A stretch of 64,000 bases of DNA, from NCBI RefSeq assembly GCF_019084075.1, contig NZ_JAHREN010000001.1, positions 1,957,501 through 2,021,500 on the forward strand, read 5' to 3'. The first letter of the stretch is position 1, and each line of letters starts with the position of its first letter. The notes beneath the pieces are model-generated. The model saw nothing but the letters and a program-made list of their open reading frames with translations. It did not search any database and was not told where the DNA came from. Both the position numbers and the translations under genes were made by a program. This document shows, one piece after another, positions 29,362 through 37,257 of this stretch. This DNA is from Siccirubricoccus sp. G192 (lineage in GTDB: Bacteria > Pseudomonadota > Alphaproteobacteria > Acetobacterales > Acetobacteraceae).

Positions 29362-30050
29362 CCGGAACCCTCGAGATCGGCTTCCTTCTTTTTCCCCGCC
29401 TCACCCAGCTCGACCTCACCGGCCCCTTCGAGGTGCTGAGCCGCCTGCCCGGCGCCCGGGTGCGGATGCTGTGGAAGACGCTCGACCCGGTGCGCGCCGA
29501 TAGCGGCCTCGGCCTGCTGCCGGACACCAGCCTGGCCGAATGCCCGCAGCTCGACGTCATCTGCGTCCCCGGCGGCCCCGGCGTGGCGGCGCTGATGGAG
29601 GACCAGGAGGTGCTGGAATTCCTGCGCCATCAGGCGGCAGGGGCGCGCTACGTCACCTCGGTCTGCACCGGCGCGCTGGTGCTGGGCGCGGCGGGGCTGC
29701 TGCGCGGCCGGCAGGCCACCACGCATTGGGCAAGCCATGATTTCCTCGCCGCGCTCGGCGCCAGGCCGGTGCAGGCGCGGGTGGTGCGGGACGGCAAGCT
29801 TTTCACCGGCGGTGGCGTGACGGCCGGGATCGATTTCGCGCTGACCATCGCCGCCGAGATCGCCGGGCCGGCAGTGGCGCAGGCGATCCAGTTACAGATC
29901 GAATACGCCCCGGCGCCGCCCTTCAGCGCCGGCACGCCGGAGACCGCACCGGCCGAGGTGCTGGCCGGCGCGCGGCAGCGCGGCGCCGGCATGCGGGCGG
30001 AGCGCGAGGCGCTGGTGGCGCGGGTGGCGGCGCGGCTGCCGGCGGGGTGA
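29358..30050 (+). CDS. DJ-1/PfpI family protein
   Basis: Class I glutamine-amidotransferase-like protein of 230 residues. The nucleophile elbow is VTSVCTGALVLGAAGLL with the expected cysteine, and LDVICVPGGPGVAALM and TGGGVTAGIDFALTIAAEI are family motifs. This arrangement resembles isonitrile hydratase (InhA) and AraC-associated members. GGAGGA lies 8 nt upstream of the ATG. Third gene of an overlapping trio with the two glycosyltransferases; why it belongs there is unclear. Confidence 0.88.
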   Translation: MTGTLEIGFLLFPRLTQLDLTGPFEVLSRLPGARVRMLWKTLDPVRADSGLGLLPDTSLAECPQLDVICVPGGPGVAALMEDQEVLEFLRHQAAGARYVTSVCTGALVLGAAGLLRGRQATTHWASHDFLAALGARPVQARVVRDGKLFTGGGVTAGIDFALTIAAEIAGPAVAQAIQLQIEYAPAPPFSAGTPETAPAEVLAGARQRGAGMRAEREALVARVAARLPAG

Positions 30051-30203
30051 CGGACGCCCGCACGATGTGTTCGTGCGCACAGTAGCGGACCAAACCGCCG
30101 CGCCAGGCTGCGATCGATGGAGCGGACAGGCGTGCATCCCGGTGTCAGGTCCGGCCGGATGGTGCATGCTGGAGTCCTGCTGGACCTCCCGAGGGTTCAT
30201 CCG

Positions 30204-30923
30204 ATGCAGCCCGAACTGCCTGATCGCCTGGCAGCCCTGCCTTTCTTCCACGGCGCCGATCCCGCGCTGCTCTCCGGCTTCGACCGGCAGGCCTCCTGGC
30301 GGAGCTGCGGGCCTGGCGACGTGCTCCTGGATTTCGAGGACCGCTCCACGGAGGTGCAGTTCGTCGTCTCTGGCCTGGCGCGCGTCATCATCCGCACGCC
30401 GTCCGGGCGCGAGATGATCCTGGCCGACCTTGCCGCCGGGGAGCTGTTCGGCGAGATCGCGGCGATCGACGGCCGGCCGCGCTCGGCGAATGTGACGGCG
30501 ATCACCCGCTCGCGCATTTGTGCTCTGCCCGCCGCCACCTTCCTGGCGATCATCCATGCGGTGCCGCCGGTCTGCGACAGGCTGCTGCGGTTGCTGGCCG
30601 CCAAGCTGCGCCTGCAGACCGAAAGGGCGCTGGAGCGGGACGCCCTCTCGGTCCGGCTCCGGCTCTGCGCCGAGCTGCTGCGCCTCTCGCGCGAGCAGCG
30701 GGGCAAGGTGAGCAGCGAGGCGCCACGCATTGTCAGCCCGCCGCCGCCGCAGCACGAACTGGCCGCGCGCATCGGTGCCCGGCGCGAGGCGGTTTCGCGC
30801 GAGATGACCGAATTGTCACGGGAGGGGCTGCTGGCCCGCACCGGCGGCGGCATCCTGCTGCCGCAGCCAAGGGTGCTCCGGGCGCTGATCGACGCCGGAA
30901 TCCGCGACGGCCCCGATCCCTGA
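30204..30923 (+). CDS. Crp/Fnr family transcriptional regulator
   Basis: Cytoplasmic DNA-binding regulator of 239 residues. The N-terminal cNMP domain keeps the phosphate-binding cassette FGEIAAIDGRPRSANV (Glu and Arg-Ser in place), so it may bind cyclic nucleotides. The C-terminal winged helix is QHELAARIGARREAVSREMTELSREG. No cysteine cluster for an Fe-S centre is seen, which argues against an Fnr-type sensor. A class III nucleotide cyclase follows 184 bp downstream. I chose ATG 30204; longer frames upstream have no domain support. Confidence 0.88.
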   Translation: MQPELPDRLAALPFFHGADPALLSGFDRQASWRSCGPGDVLLDFEDRSTEVQFVVSGLARVIIRTPSGREMILADLAAGELFGEIAAIDGRPRSANVTAITRSRICALPAATFLAIIHAVPPVCDRLLRLLAAKLRLQTERALERDALSVRLRLCAELLRLSREQRGKVSSEAPRIVSPPPPQHELAARIGARREAVSREMTELSREGLLARTGGGILLPQPRVLRALIDAGIRDGPDP

Positions 30924-30930
30924 TCGGCCG

Positions 30931-30974
30931 GTCCGCACCGCAGGGCCGGAGCGGCGCATCCCGCTGGTGCGGAC
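30931..30974 (+). terminator. Inverted repeat after the Crp-type gene
   Basis: Nine-base arms GTCCGCACC (30931-30939) and GGTGCGGAC (30966-30974) separated by 26 nt, starting 7 bp after the stop codon. It could be a weak terminator or a binding site upstream of the cyclase gene. Sequence alone does not decide. Confidence 0.4.
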
Positions 30975-31107
30975 TGCGGCCGTTGCAACTGACGGCCGTG
31001 GACGCCCGAGCCACTTCCCTATCGCCGCGGCAGTCCTGTAAGGTTTTGCATACCAATTCCCTCAGGGCTGATCGGATGCGCGCGCGCCCTTCTGCAGCGG
31101 CCGAATC

Positions 31108-32868
31108 TTGAGCCCCGCCGAGCGCCGCCTCGTCGCCGTGCTGGCTGCCGACGCGGCCGGCTACAGCCGGCTGATGGAAGCCGACGAGGAGGGCACGCAT
31201 GCCCGGATGATGCGGCTGTGGTTCGAGGTGATGCAGCCCAGCATCGCGGCGCTGCACGGCCAGGTCATCAAGCACACCGGTGACGGCTTCCTCGCCATCT
31301 TCGGCAGCGCCTCCGAGGCGGCGCAATGCGCGCTCTGCATCCAGCGGCAGGTGCAGGAGCGGGAGGTGGCCGAGCCGCCGGACCGGCGCATCGGCTTCCG
31401 CATGGGCCTCAACGTCGCCGATGCCATCATCGAGGCGCACGACATCTTCGGCGATGGCGTCAACATCGCGGCCCGGCTGCAGACCTATGCCGAGCCGGGC
31501 GGCCTGGTGGTCTCCGGCGCGGTCGCCGAGCAGATCGGCGGCCGGCCGGGGATCGCGGCCGTGGATCTCGGCGACTTCTTCCTGAAGAACCTGACCCGGC
31601 CGGTGCGCGCCTACAGCGTGCGCCACACCGCCGGGCTGGCGGCCTCCGCGCCCGCGCCCGGCCCCGCGCTGCCGGAAGATCGACCCTCCATCGCGGTGCT
31701 GCCCTTCCGGATGCAGCGGACCGACCCCGACCAGGCCTATTTCGCGCATGGCATCATCGAGGGAATCGTCCAGGTCCTCTCCGGGCTGGAGGGGCTTTTC
31801 GTCATCTCCCTCAGCTCGACTCTCGGCTATGGCAACCAGAGGACGGATGTGCGGGCGGTGGGGCGGGAGCTCGGCGTGCGCTACGTGCTCTCGGGCAGCG
31901 TCCTCCAGGCCCGCAACCGGCTGCGGATCGGCACCGAGCTGGCCGATACGGAAACCGGCACCGTCATCCATGCCGACCGCCACGACGGCGACATGGAAGA
32001 CCTCTTCGAGGTGCAGGACCGGATCTCCACCCAGGTCGTGGGCGCGATCGCGCCGCATGTGCGGCAGCGGGAGCTGCTGCGGGCGATGCGCAAGCACCCG
32101 GACAACCTGACCGCCTACGACCTGGTGCTGCAGGCGCTGGACCAGTTCCACCGGCTGGACCGGGAATCCTTCGCCCGCGCCCGCGGCCTGCTGCAACAGG
32201 CCATCGCGCATGATCCCGGCTATGCGCCGGCGCATGCCTATGCCGCCTGGTGGCACGCGATGCGCATCGCCCAGGGCTGGTCCGCCGATCCCATGGCGGA
32301 CCATGCGGCGGCCGCGCGCGCCGCCGCCGCAGCGACCGAGCGCAATGGCAACGACGCCCTGGCGCTGGCGGTCCAGGGCTATGTCGCGGGATACGTCCAG
32401 AAGGACTACGCGGCCGCGGCCCAGCTTCTTGACCATGCCCTGGCGGTCGGCCCGAATTGCGCCCTGGCCTGGGCCTTCAGCGGCGCCAATTGCTGCTTCC
32501 TGGGCGAAGGACCGGGCGCGGTGCAGCGCGCCGAACGCGGGCTGCGCCTTTCGCCCCTCGATCCCTTCGTCTTCTTCTTCGAGCACATCCTCTCCCAGGC
32601 GCATTACACCAACGGCGATTTCGAGGCCGCGGTGGTCTGGGGCCGGCGCGCCGTGGCGCAGAACCCGCGCCACCAGCCGGCCACCCGGGCGCTGATCGCC
32701 AGCCTGGTGGCGATCGGCTGGCAGGAGGAGGCGTGCGCTACCGCACAGCGCCTGCTGCAGATCGATCCCAGCTTCTCCCTCGCGGCCTTCGCCGCGCGGA
32801 CACCGCTGCGCGGTGCGACCCGCGAGCTATTCGTCGAGAGGCTCCGGCAGGCTGGCCTGCCGGACTGA
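31108..32868 (+). CDS. Class III adenylate/guanylate cyclase with TolB-like and TPR regions
   Basis: Cytoplasmic nucleotide cyclase of 586 residues. The N-terminal catalytic domain has the first metal Asp in LAADAAGYSRLM, the second in IKHTGDGFLAIFGS, and the transition-state Asn/Arg in GDGVNIAARLQ. It is followed by a TolB/FlgO-like domain (IAVLPFRMQRTDPDQAYFAHG; GVRYVLSGSVLQARNRLRI) and TPR-like helical repeats to the C-terminus. No membrane segment is seen. This architecture is common in rhizobia and relatives. The start is TTG 31108. A Crp-type regulator with an intact cNMP pocket lies just upstream. Confidence 0.9.
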   Translation: MSPAERRLVAVLAADAAGYSRLMEADEEGTHARMMRLWFEVMQPSIAALHGQVIKHTGDGFLAIFGSASEAAQCALCIQRQVQEREVAEPPDRRIGFRMGLNVADAIIEAHDIFGDGVNIAARLQTYAEPGGLVVSGAVAEQIGGRPGIAAVDLGDFFLKNLTRPVRAYSVRHTAGLAASAPAPGPALPEDRPSIAVLPFRMQRTDPDQAYFAHGIIEGIVQVLSGLEGLFVISLSSTLGYGNQRTDVRAVGRELGVRYVLSGSVLQARNRLRIGTELADTETGTVIHADRHDGDMEDLFEVQDRISTQVVGAIAPHVRQRELLRAMRKHPDNLTAYDLVLQALDQFHRLDRESFARARGLLQQAIAHDPGYAPAHAYAAWWHAMRIAQGWSADPMADHAAAARAAAAATERNGNDALALAVQGYVAGYVQKDYAAAAQLLDHALAVGPNCALAWAFSGANCCFLGEGPGAVQRAERGLRLSPLDPFVFFFEHILSQAHYTNGDFEAAVVWGRRAVAQNPRHQPATRALIASLVAIGWQEEACATAQRLLQIDPSFSLAAFAARTPLRGATRELFVERLRQAGLPD

Positions 32869-32910
32869 CCCTGGCCGGGCCTGGCCAGGCCACAGGAGGA
32901 GGGACGGCGC

Positions 32911-33753
32911 ATGACGGGCAATACGGGGAATACCGGCAATACGGGCAATACCGGGAATACGGGCAATATCGGCAATCTCGGCAGCGGCATCCTGGTATTC
33001 GCCGACCGGGTGGATCTGCCCTTCGTCGCCACGTCCGGCCTCGCGCAGCAGCAGATCGACAATGCGGTCTTCCCGGAGAGCCTCTGGCGGCAGGACCTGC
33101 TGGCCTGGCTCACCCTGGCGGATTTCGCCACCGCCGGATGGGCGGGCACCATCGTCGTGCCGCCGCCGGCCGCCGGCGCCCCGGCAGGTGAGATCGCCGA
33201 TCTCGTGGTCGCGGCGGAGGATGAGCGGGCCGATGCGCTGGGCGAGATCCTGATGCAGGATGACGGCTTCACGGCCTATTTCATGGGGCTGCTCGGCATC
33301 ACCGTGCGCTCCCATCCGGCCACCCGCCGGCTGCTGCACATCGCGGAACTGGTCGGGCTGATGACCTCCATGCACTTCAAGCGGGAGTTCAACCGGACCC
33401 GCCCCTCGCAATACTGCCCGGCGCTGCTGCCGCCGGTGCCGGTGCCGGGCCACGCCTCCTATCCCAGCGGCCATGCCACCCAGGCGCATCTGATGGCCGC
33501 GTGCATGAAGGCGGTTTTCAACGTCGATCCGCCCCGGGACCAATGGGCGGCGCTGCTGGACGCGCTGGCCACCCGCATCGCCCGCAACCGGGAGATCGCC
33601 GGGCTGCATTTCGAAAGCGACAGCACGGCCGGCAAGAACCTGGCCCTCGCTGCCTTCGGCATACTGAATGACCCGAACAGGATGCCGCATCCGGTCGGCG
33701 AGCCCGACCGCTTCGCCGAAACCCTGGCCGAGGCGCGGGGGGAATGGCCATGA
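32911..33753 (+). CDS. PAP2-superfamily (vanadium haloperoxidase-like) protein
   Basis: Protein of 280 residues with all three acid-phosphatase motifs: KX6RP as K157-R164-P165 (KREFNRTRP), PSGH at 185-188, and RX5HX3D as R227-H233-D237. No signal peptide or membrane helices are apparent, which fits soluble haloperoxidase-like members better than lipid phosphatases. The N-terminus is a TGN tripeptide repeat (residues 2-19, degenerating to 23). GGAGGA precedes the ATG. It overlaps the glutamic-peptidase-like gene by 10 bp. Confidence 0.85.
   Translation: MTGNTGNTGNTGNTGNTGNIGNLGSGILVFADRVDLPFVATSGLAQQQIDNAVFPESLWRQDLLAWLTLADFATAGWAGTIVVPPPAAGAPAGEIADLVVAAEDERADALGEILMQDDGFTAYFMGLLGITVRSHPATRRLLHIAELVGLMTSMHFKREFNRTRPSQYCPALLPPVPVPGHASYPSGHATQAHLMAACMKAVFNVDPPRDQWAALLDALATRIARNREIAGLHFESDSTAGKNLALAAFGILNDPNRMPHPVGEPDRFAETLAEARGEWP
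32914..32979 (+). repeat. 9-bp repeats encoding an N-terminal TGN tract
   Basis: The unit ACGGGCAAT and variants recur about seven times in frame, giving TGN five to six times and then decaying to IGN-LG. Because the unit is a multiple of three, copy-number change would lengthen the tract without breaking the frame. Confidence 0.9.
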
Positions 33754-34821
33754 TCGAGGATCCTCGCTTCAGGCTCGCCGAAAGGACGCAGCAGGAGGCC
33801 GAGCGGCGCCACCAGCAGCTTCCGACGCCGCCGGAAGGCTTCGACCCGCTGACCGCGAGCCGCGAGAGGCTCGAATTCTTCGGCCTGCCGGAGCGGCCCG
33901 ATCCTGAAGTGGAGCCGGAGTGGTACGCACTCTGGCGGCTGGCCTTCTCGAAGCCGCTGCGCTTCGTCGAGCCGGAATTCTCCTACGACGCCAAGTTCCA
34001 ACTGCGCCAATCCCACATCTCCGCAGAGATGGGCGAGGGGGGAGCTGCGGACCGGCCGCGCCGACATCGCCATCTCGCGCCTGGAGAAAAGCCTCAATTG
34101 GTCAGGCGCCTATGTCACGCCGAGCCATGGCCGCCGCCTGATCCATGCGGCCGGAGTCTGGCGCGTGCCGGAGCCGAAGCCGCGCCCGGCGGATGCGGAA
34201 TATGCCTGCTCCGCCTGGGTGGGGCTGGATGGCTACCGCCGCTGGGTGGCCGGGCTGCCGCAGATCGGCACCGTGCAGAGCGTCACGGTCACGGGCGGCC
34301 AGGCCGGGCCGCCGGTGACGCAGAGCTGGTGGCAATGGTGGGTGCGCGGGCAGGAGCTGCTGCCGGTGATCCTCAAGAACGTGCCGGTGCGGCCGGGGGA
34401 CGAGGTGATTTGCATCCTCCGCGCCATGACGCCCGACCTGGTGCGCTTCCATATCAAGAACCGCAGCAGCCCCGGAGTCTTCGCCACCATCCAGGTGCTG
34501 GCGCCCAAGTACCAGCCAGAGCCGAATGGGCCCTTCGTGACTGCCAGGGTTCTCGGGACCACGGCGGAATGGATCATGGAGCGGCCAACCGTGCCCGGCA
34601 GCGCCCGACTCTACCCGCTGCCCGATTATGGCACCGTCGAGTTCGCGGACTGTGTCGTGCGGTCGCGCCACCCGCCCGCCGCCGCAAGGCGCCAACTGCT
34701 GCGCGGCGCCGGGCTGATCCGGATGTACGAGATGCTGCCGAATCCCTCCCGGGTCGCCGTCATCTCGGTGCCGAAGAAGCTCGACCAACGCACCGCCGAG
34801 GTGCGCTGCCAGCAACGCTGA
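33744..34821 (+). CDS. G1 (eqolisin) glutamic-peptidase-like protein (one-base frameshift at 34037-34042)
   Basis: After correcting a G6 run that should be G5, the protein is about 358 residues. Its C-terminal two thirds match the eqolisin pattern: NWSGAYV, YACSAWVGLDG, LPQIGTVQSV with the candidate catalytic Gln near residue 173, SWWQWW, TAEWIMERPT with the candidate catalytic Glu at 275-279, and LPDYGTVEF. Fungal eqolisins are secreted acid peptidases; here no signal peptide is visible and the N-terminal 110 residues are charged. It overlaps the PAP2-type gene. Activity is inferred from the motifs only. Confidence 0.75.
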
Positions 34822-34875
34822 AGCGCGCGGCCCGGGGGCGGGCCCGGATTGCGCCGCGCCTGGGCGCGGCGCATC

Positions 34876-36060
34876 ATGCCCCGGATGGCGCCCCACTCCG
34901 CTGACCCGCCGCAGCGCATCCGGCGCCTGATCCTGCTTCTCGGCCTGGCCTCCTTCGCGGGTGCGCTCACCGCCCGCGTCACCGATCCCTTCATCGCGGC
35001 GCTGGCAGCGGAATTCGAGGTGACGCCGAATCGGGCGGCGCTGCTCGCCACCGCCTATGCGCTGCCCTTCGCGCTGATCCAGCCGGTGCTCGGCCCCTTC
35101 GGCGATGCGCTGGGCAAGCGGCGCATCATCCGGGTGGCGCTCTGTCTGCTGGCGGTTTTCACCCTGGCGGCGCCCTTCGCCCCGGACCTGACCAGCCTGA
35201 TCCTGCTGCGCGGCCTGGCCGGCGCGGCGGCGGGCGGCATCATGCCGCTGACCCTGGCGGCGGTGGGCGATGCGGTGCCGATGCGGGAAAGGCAGGTCGC
35301 GCTCAGCCGCCTGATCGTCTTCGCCATCGGCGGGCAGATCGCCGGCGGCGCGCTGGCCGGGCTGCTGGCCCCGCTGATGGGCTGGCGCGGAGTGCTGGGC
35401 CTTTGCGGCGGCCTGGCGCTGGCCGCCGCGCTGGTGATGCTGCTGGCGCCGCCACCGGGACCGCCCGAGCCGCGCAGCCGCTTCGACCCGGTGCGGGCGG
35501 TGAGGCGCTATGGCGCCATCCTCCGCCTGCCGGCGGCACGGCTGCTCTATGGCGCGGTGCTGGTGGAGGGCGTGCTGATCTTCGGCTCCTTCCCCTATTT
35601 CGCGCCCTGGCTCCAGGCGCGCGGCCTCGGCGGCACGCTGGAGGCAGGGCTGGCGGTGGCCGCCTTCGGCTGCGGCGGCTTCGTCTATGCCGCGGTGGCG
35701 CGGCCGCTCCTGGCCCGGATCGGCCAGTCACGCATGGTGGTGCTTGGCGGCGCGCTGGCCGGGCTGGCGCTGCTGGGCTTCGCCCTGGCGCCGCTGGCGC
35801 TGCTGTTCATCGCCGCGGGGCTGCTGCTGGGGGTGGGATTCTACATGGTCCACAACAGCATCCAGACCCGGGTGACGGAGGTGGCGCCGGAGGCCAGGGG
35901 CTCCGCCGTGTCGCTGCATGCCTTCCACTTCTTTGTCGGCCAGTCGCTGGGGCCGGTGCTGGTCGGCTTGGCGAGCGGAGCACTGGGCCAAGCCCCGGCG
36001 CTGGCGCTCGCCGCGGCGGTGATGCTGGCGCTGGGCCTGCGGCTGGGGCGGCGGGGGTAG
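34876..36060 (+). CDS. MFS transporter
   Basis: Inner-membrane major facilitator of about 394 residues and twelve helices. The signature loop after helix 2 reads GPFGDALGKRRIIRVAL, and the helix-4 region has LILLRGLAGAAAGGIMPL. The first helix (LILLLGLASFAGALTARVTDPF) resembles drug or arabinose-type effluxers. ATG 34876 was chosen; 34885 is equally possible. It ends 4 bp before the convergent ketopantoate reductase stop, so there is no room for a separate terminator between them. Confidence 0.88.
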   Translation: MPRMAPHSADPPQRIRRLILLLGLASFAGALTARVTDPFIAALAAEFEVTPNRAALLATAYALPFALIQPVLGPFGDALGKRRIIRVALCLLAVFTLAAPFAPDLTSLILLRGLAGAAAGGIMPLTLAAVGDAVPMRERQVALSRLIVFAIGGQIAGGALAGLLAPLMGWRGVLGLCGGLALAAALVMLLAPPPGPPEPRSRFDPVRAVRRYGAILRLPAARLLYGAVLVEGVLIFGSFPYFAPWLQARGLGGTLEAGLAVAAFGCGGFVYAAVARPLLARIGQSRMVVLGGALAGLALLGFALAPLALLFIAAGLLLGVGFYMVHNSIQTRVTEVAPEARGSAVSLHAFHFFVGQSLGPVLVGLASGALGQAPALALAAAVMLALGLRLGRRG

Positions 36061-36064
36061 GAAC

Positions 36065-37006
36065 CTACCGTCCCGGCAGCCGCCCCGCGTCGCGCCGCTG
36101 CTCATAGGCCTTGGCGTGGAGATAGGCCGCCTCATGCGCCTCCTCCGGCACGCCGGCCTTGCGCGCCGCCTCCAGCAGGAAGCCCAGGATGTGGTCGGAC
36201 TCGATCCGCCCGCCGGCCTCGAGGTCGCGCAGCATGGAGGTGGCATAGGCGCCGGCCGGGTCGGCGAAGAGAGCGCGGAAATCCGCCAGGTAGCCCTCCC
36301 GCATCGCATGCCCGTTCGCCGCGGCGATGGCAGCGTTGCGCGCCAGCACCCGGTGCATGAAGGCCACGCCACCGGGGGCGCGGGCGATCTCCCCGGTATT
36401 GGCGCGCATCAGCACGGTGCCGATGGCGCTGGTGCCGAGATGCACCAGCTTCTCCCACATCCGGAACATCACATCCGGCACCGCCTCCGCCACCACGCCG
36501 GGGGCGCGGGCGCAAAGCTCTGCCAGGGCCTGGACCCGGGGGCTCATGGTTCCGTCGGTCTCACCGAAGGTGAGGTAGCGCCAGTCGTTCAGGTGCCGCA
36601 CGGTGCCGTCCGGCGCCAGCGTCGCCTGGATCTTGGCGATGCCGCCGAGCACGTGCCCGGCACCGAATTCGCGTTGCAGGGTCTCGATATGGGAAAGCCC
36701 GTTCAGCACCGGCAGCACCGCGGTGCGGGCATCCACCGCCGGGCGGATGGTGGCGATGGCCTCCTCCAGGTCGTAGGCCTTGCAGGTGAGCAGCACCAGG
36801 TCCCAGCCCGGCCCGGCCTCCCCCGGCGCCAGGGTCGCCACCTGGCGGCGCAGCCCGCCGAAGGGGCTCTCGATCACCAGTCCATCGGCGGCAAGCTGCG
36901 CCTGCCGGCGGGGGCGGACCAGGAAGGCGACCTCCGCGCCCGCCTCCAGCAGCCGCCCGCCGAAATAGCCGCCGAGCGCGCCGGCCCCGAGCACCAGGAT
37001 GCGCAT
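36065..37006 (-). CDS. panE: 2-dehydropantoate 2-reductase
   Basis: NADPH-dependent reductase of 313 residues acting in pantothenate synthesis, or a family relative. The nucleotide motif is RILVLGAGALGGYFGGRLLEAG; the catalytic lysine lies in LTCKAYDLEEAIATI or MWEKLVHLGTSAIG, as in the family. GGAGGA stands about 10 nt before ATG 37006. Many genomes hold several paralogues, so the assignment to panE is moderate. The 251-bp gap upstream holds only a hairpin at 37222-37247. Confidence 0.82.
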   Translation of the reverse strand: MRILVLGAGALGGYFGGRLLEAGAEVAFLVRPRRQAQLAADGLVIESPFGGLRRQVATLAPGEAGPGWDLVLLTCKAYDLEEAIATIRPAVDARTAVLPVLNGLSHIETLQREFGAGHVLGGIAKIQATLAPDGTVRHLNDWRYLTFGETDGTMSPRVQALAELCARAPGVVAEAVPDVMFRMWEKLVHLGTSAIGTVLMRANTGEIARAPGGVAFMHRVLARNAAIAAANGHAMREGYLADFRALFADPAGAYATSMLRDLEAGGRIESDHILGFLLEAARKAGVPEEAHEAAYLHAKAYEQRRDAGRLPGR

Positions 37007-37221
37007 CGTCCCATTCCTCCCCAATTCTGCAACAGGAGGGTTACACCGGCTCTCCCTGTGCAGGAAGCCATGCGCCGCGCCCTGACGCGCCGGCACCACC
37101 GCCTGGCCGGCCCGGCGGGGCGCATGGGGCTCGACCCGATCCTGGTGCTGCGGCAGGACCGACGCCACCGATGACCGGGGGCACCTGCGCCGGGCGGCTT
37201 GAAGCGGCTGGCGCAAGCAGA

Positions 37222-37247
37222 CCCTCCCCCGCCTTGCGGGGGGAGGG
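37222..37247 (-). terminator. Terminator downstream of carD
   Basis: C-rich arm CCCTCCCCCGC (37222-37232) pairs with 37236-37247, with one bulged G and a CTT loop, 11 bp beyond the carD stop. It has only a few T residues after it on the minus strand. Confidence 0.6.
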
Positions 37248-37257
37248 GAACAGGGAT

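Noticed and set aside
30059-30077. CGCACGA/TCGTGCG palindrome after the DJ-1/PfpI gene as a Crp operator
   Set aside because: It does not resemble TGTGA-N6-TCACA or an Fnr box; it may just be a weak terminator hairpin.
32914-32979. Short direct repeats as a CRISPR array
   Set aside because: The 9-bp units are contiguous without spacers and lie in frame within a gene.
37070-37174. A 34-codon basic frame (MRRALTRRHHRLAG...) with an AGGAA site upstream
   Set aside because: Arg-rich short frames arise by chance in this composition; no hydrophobic or domain feature supports it.
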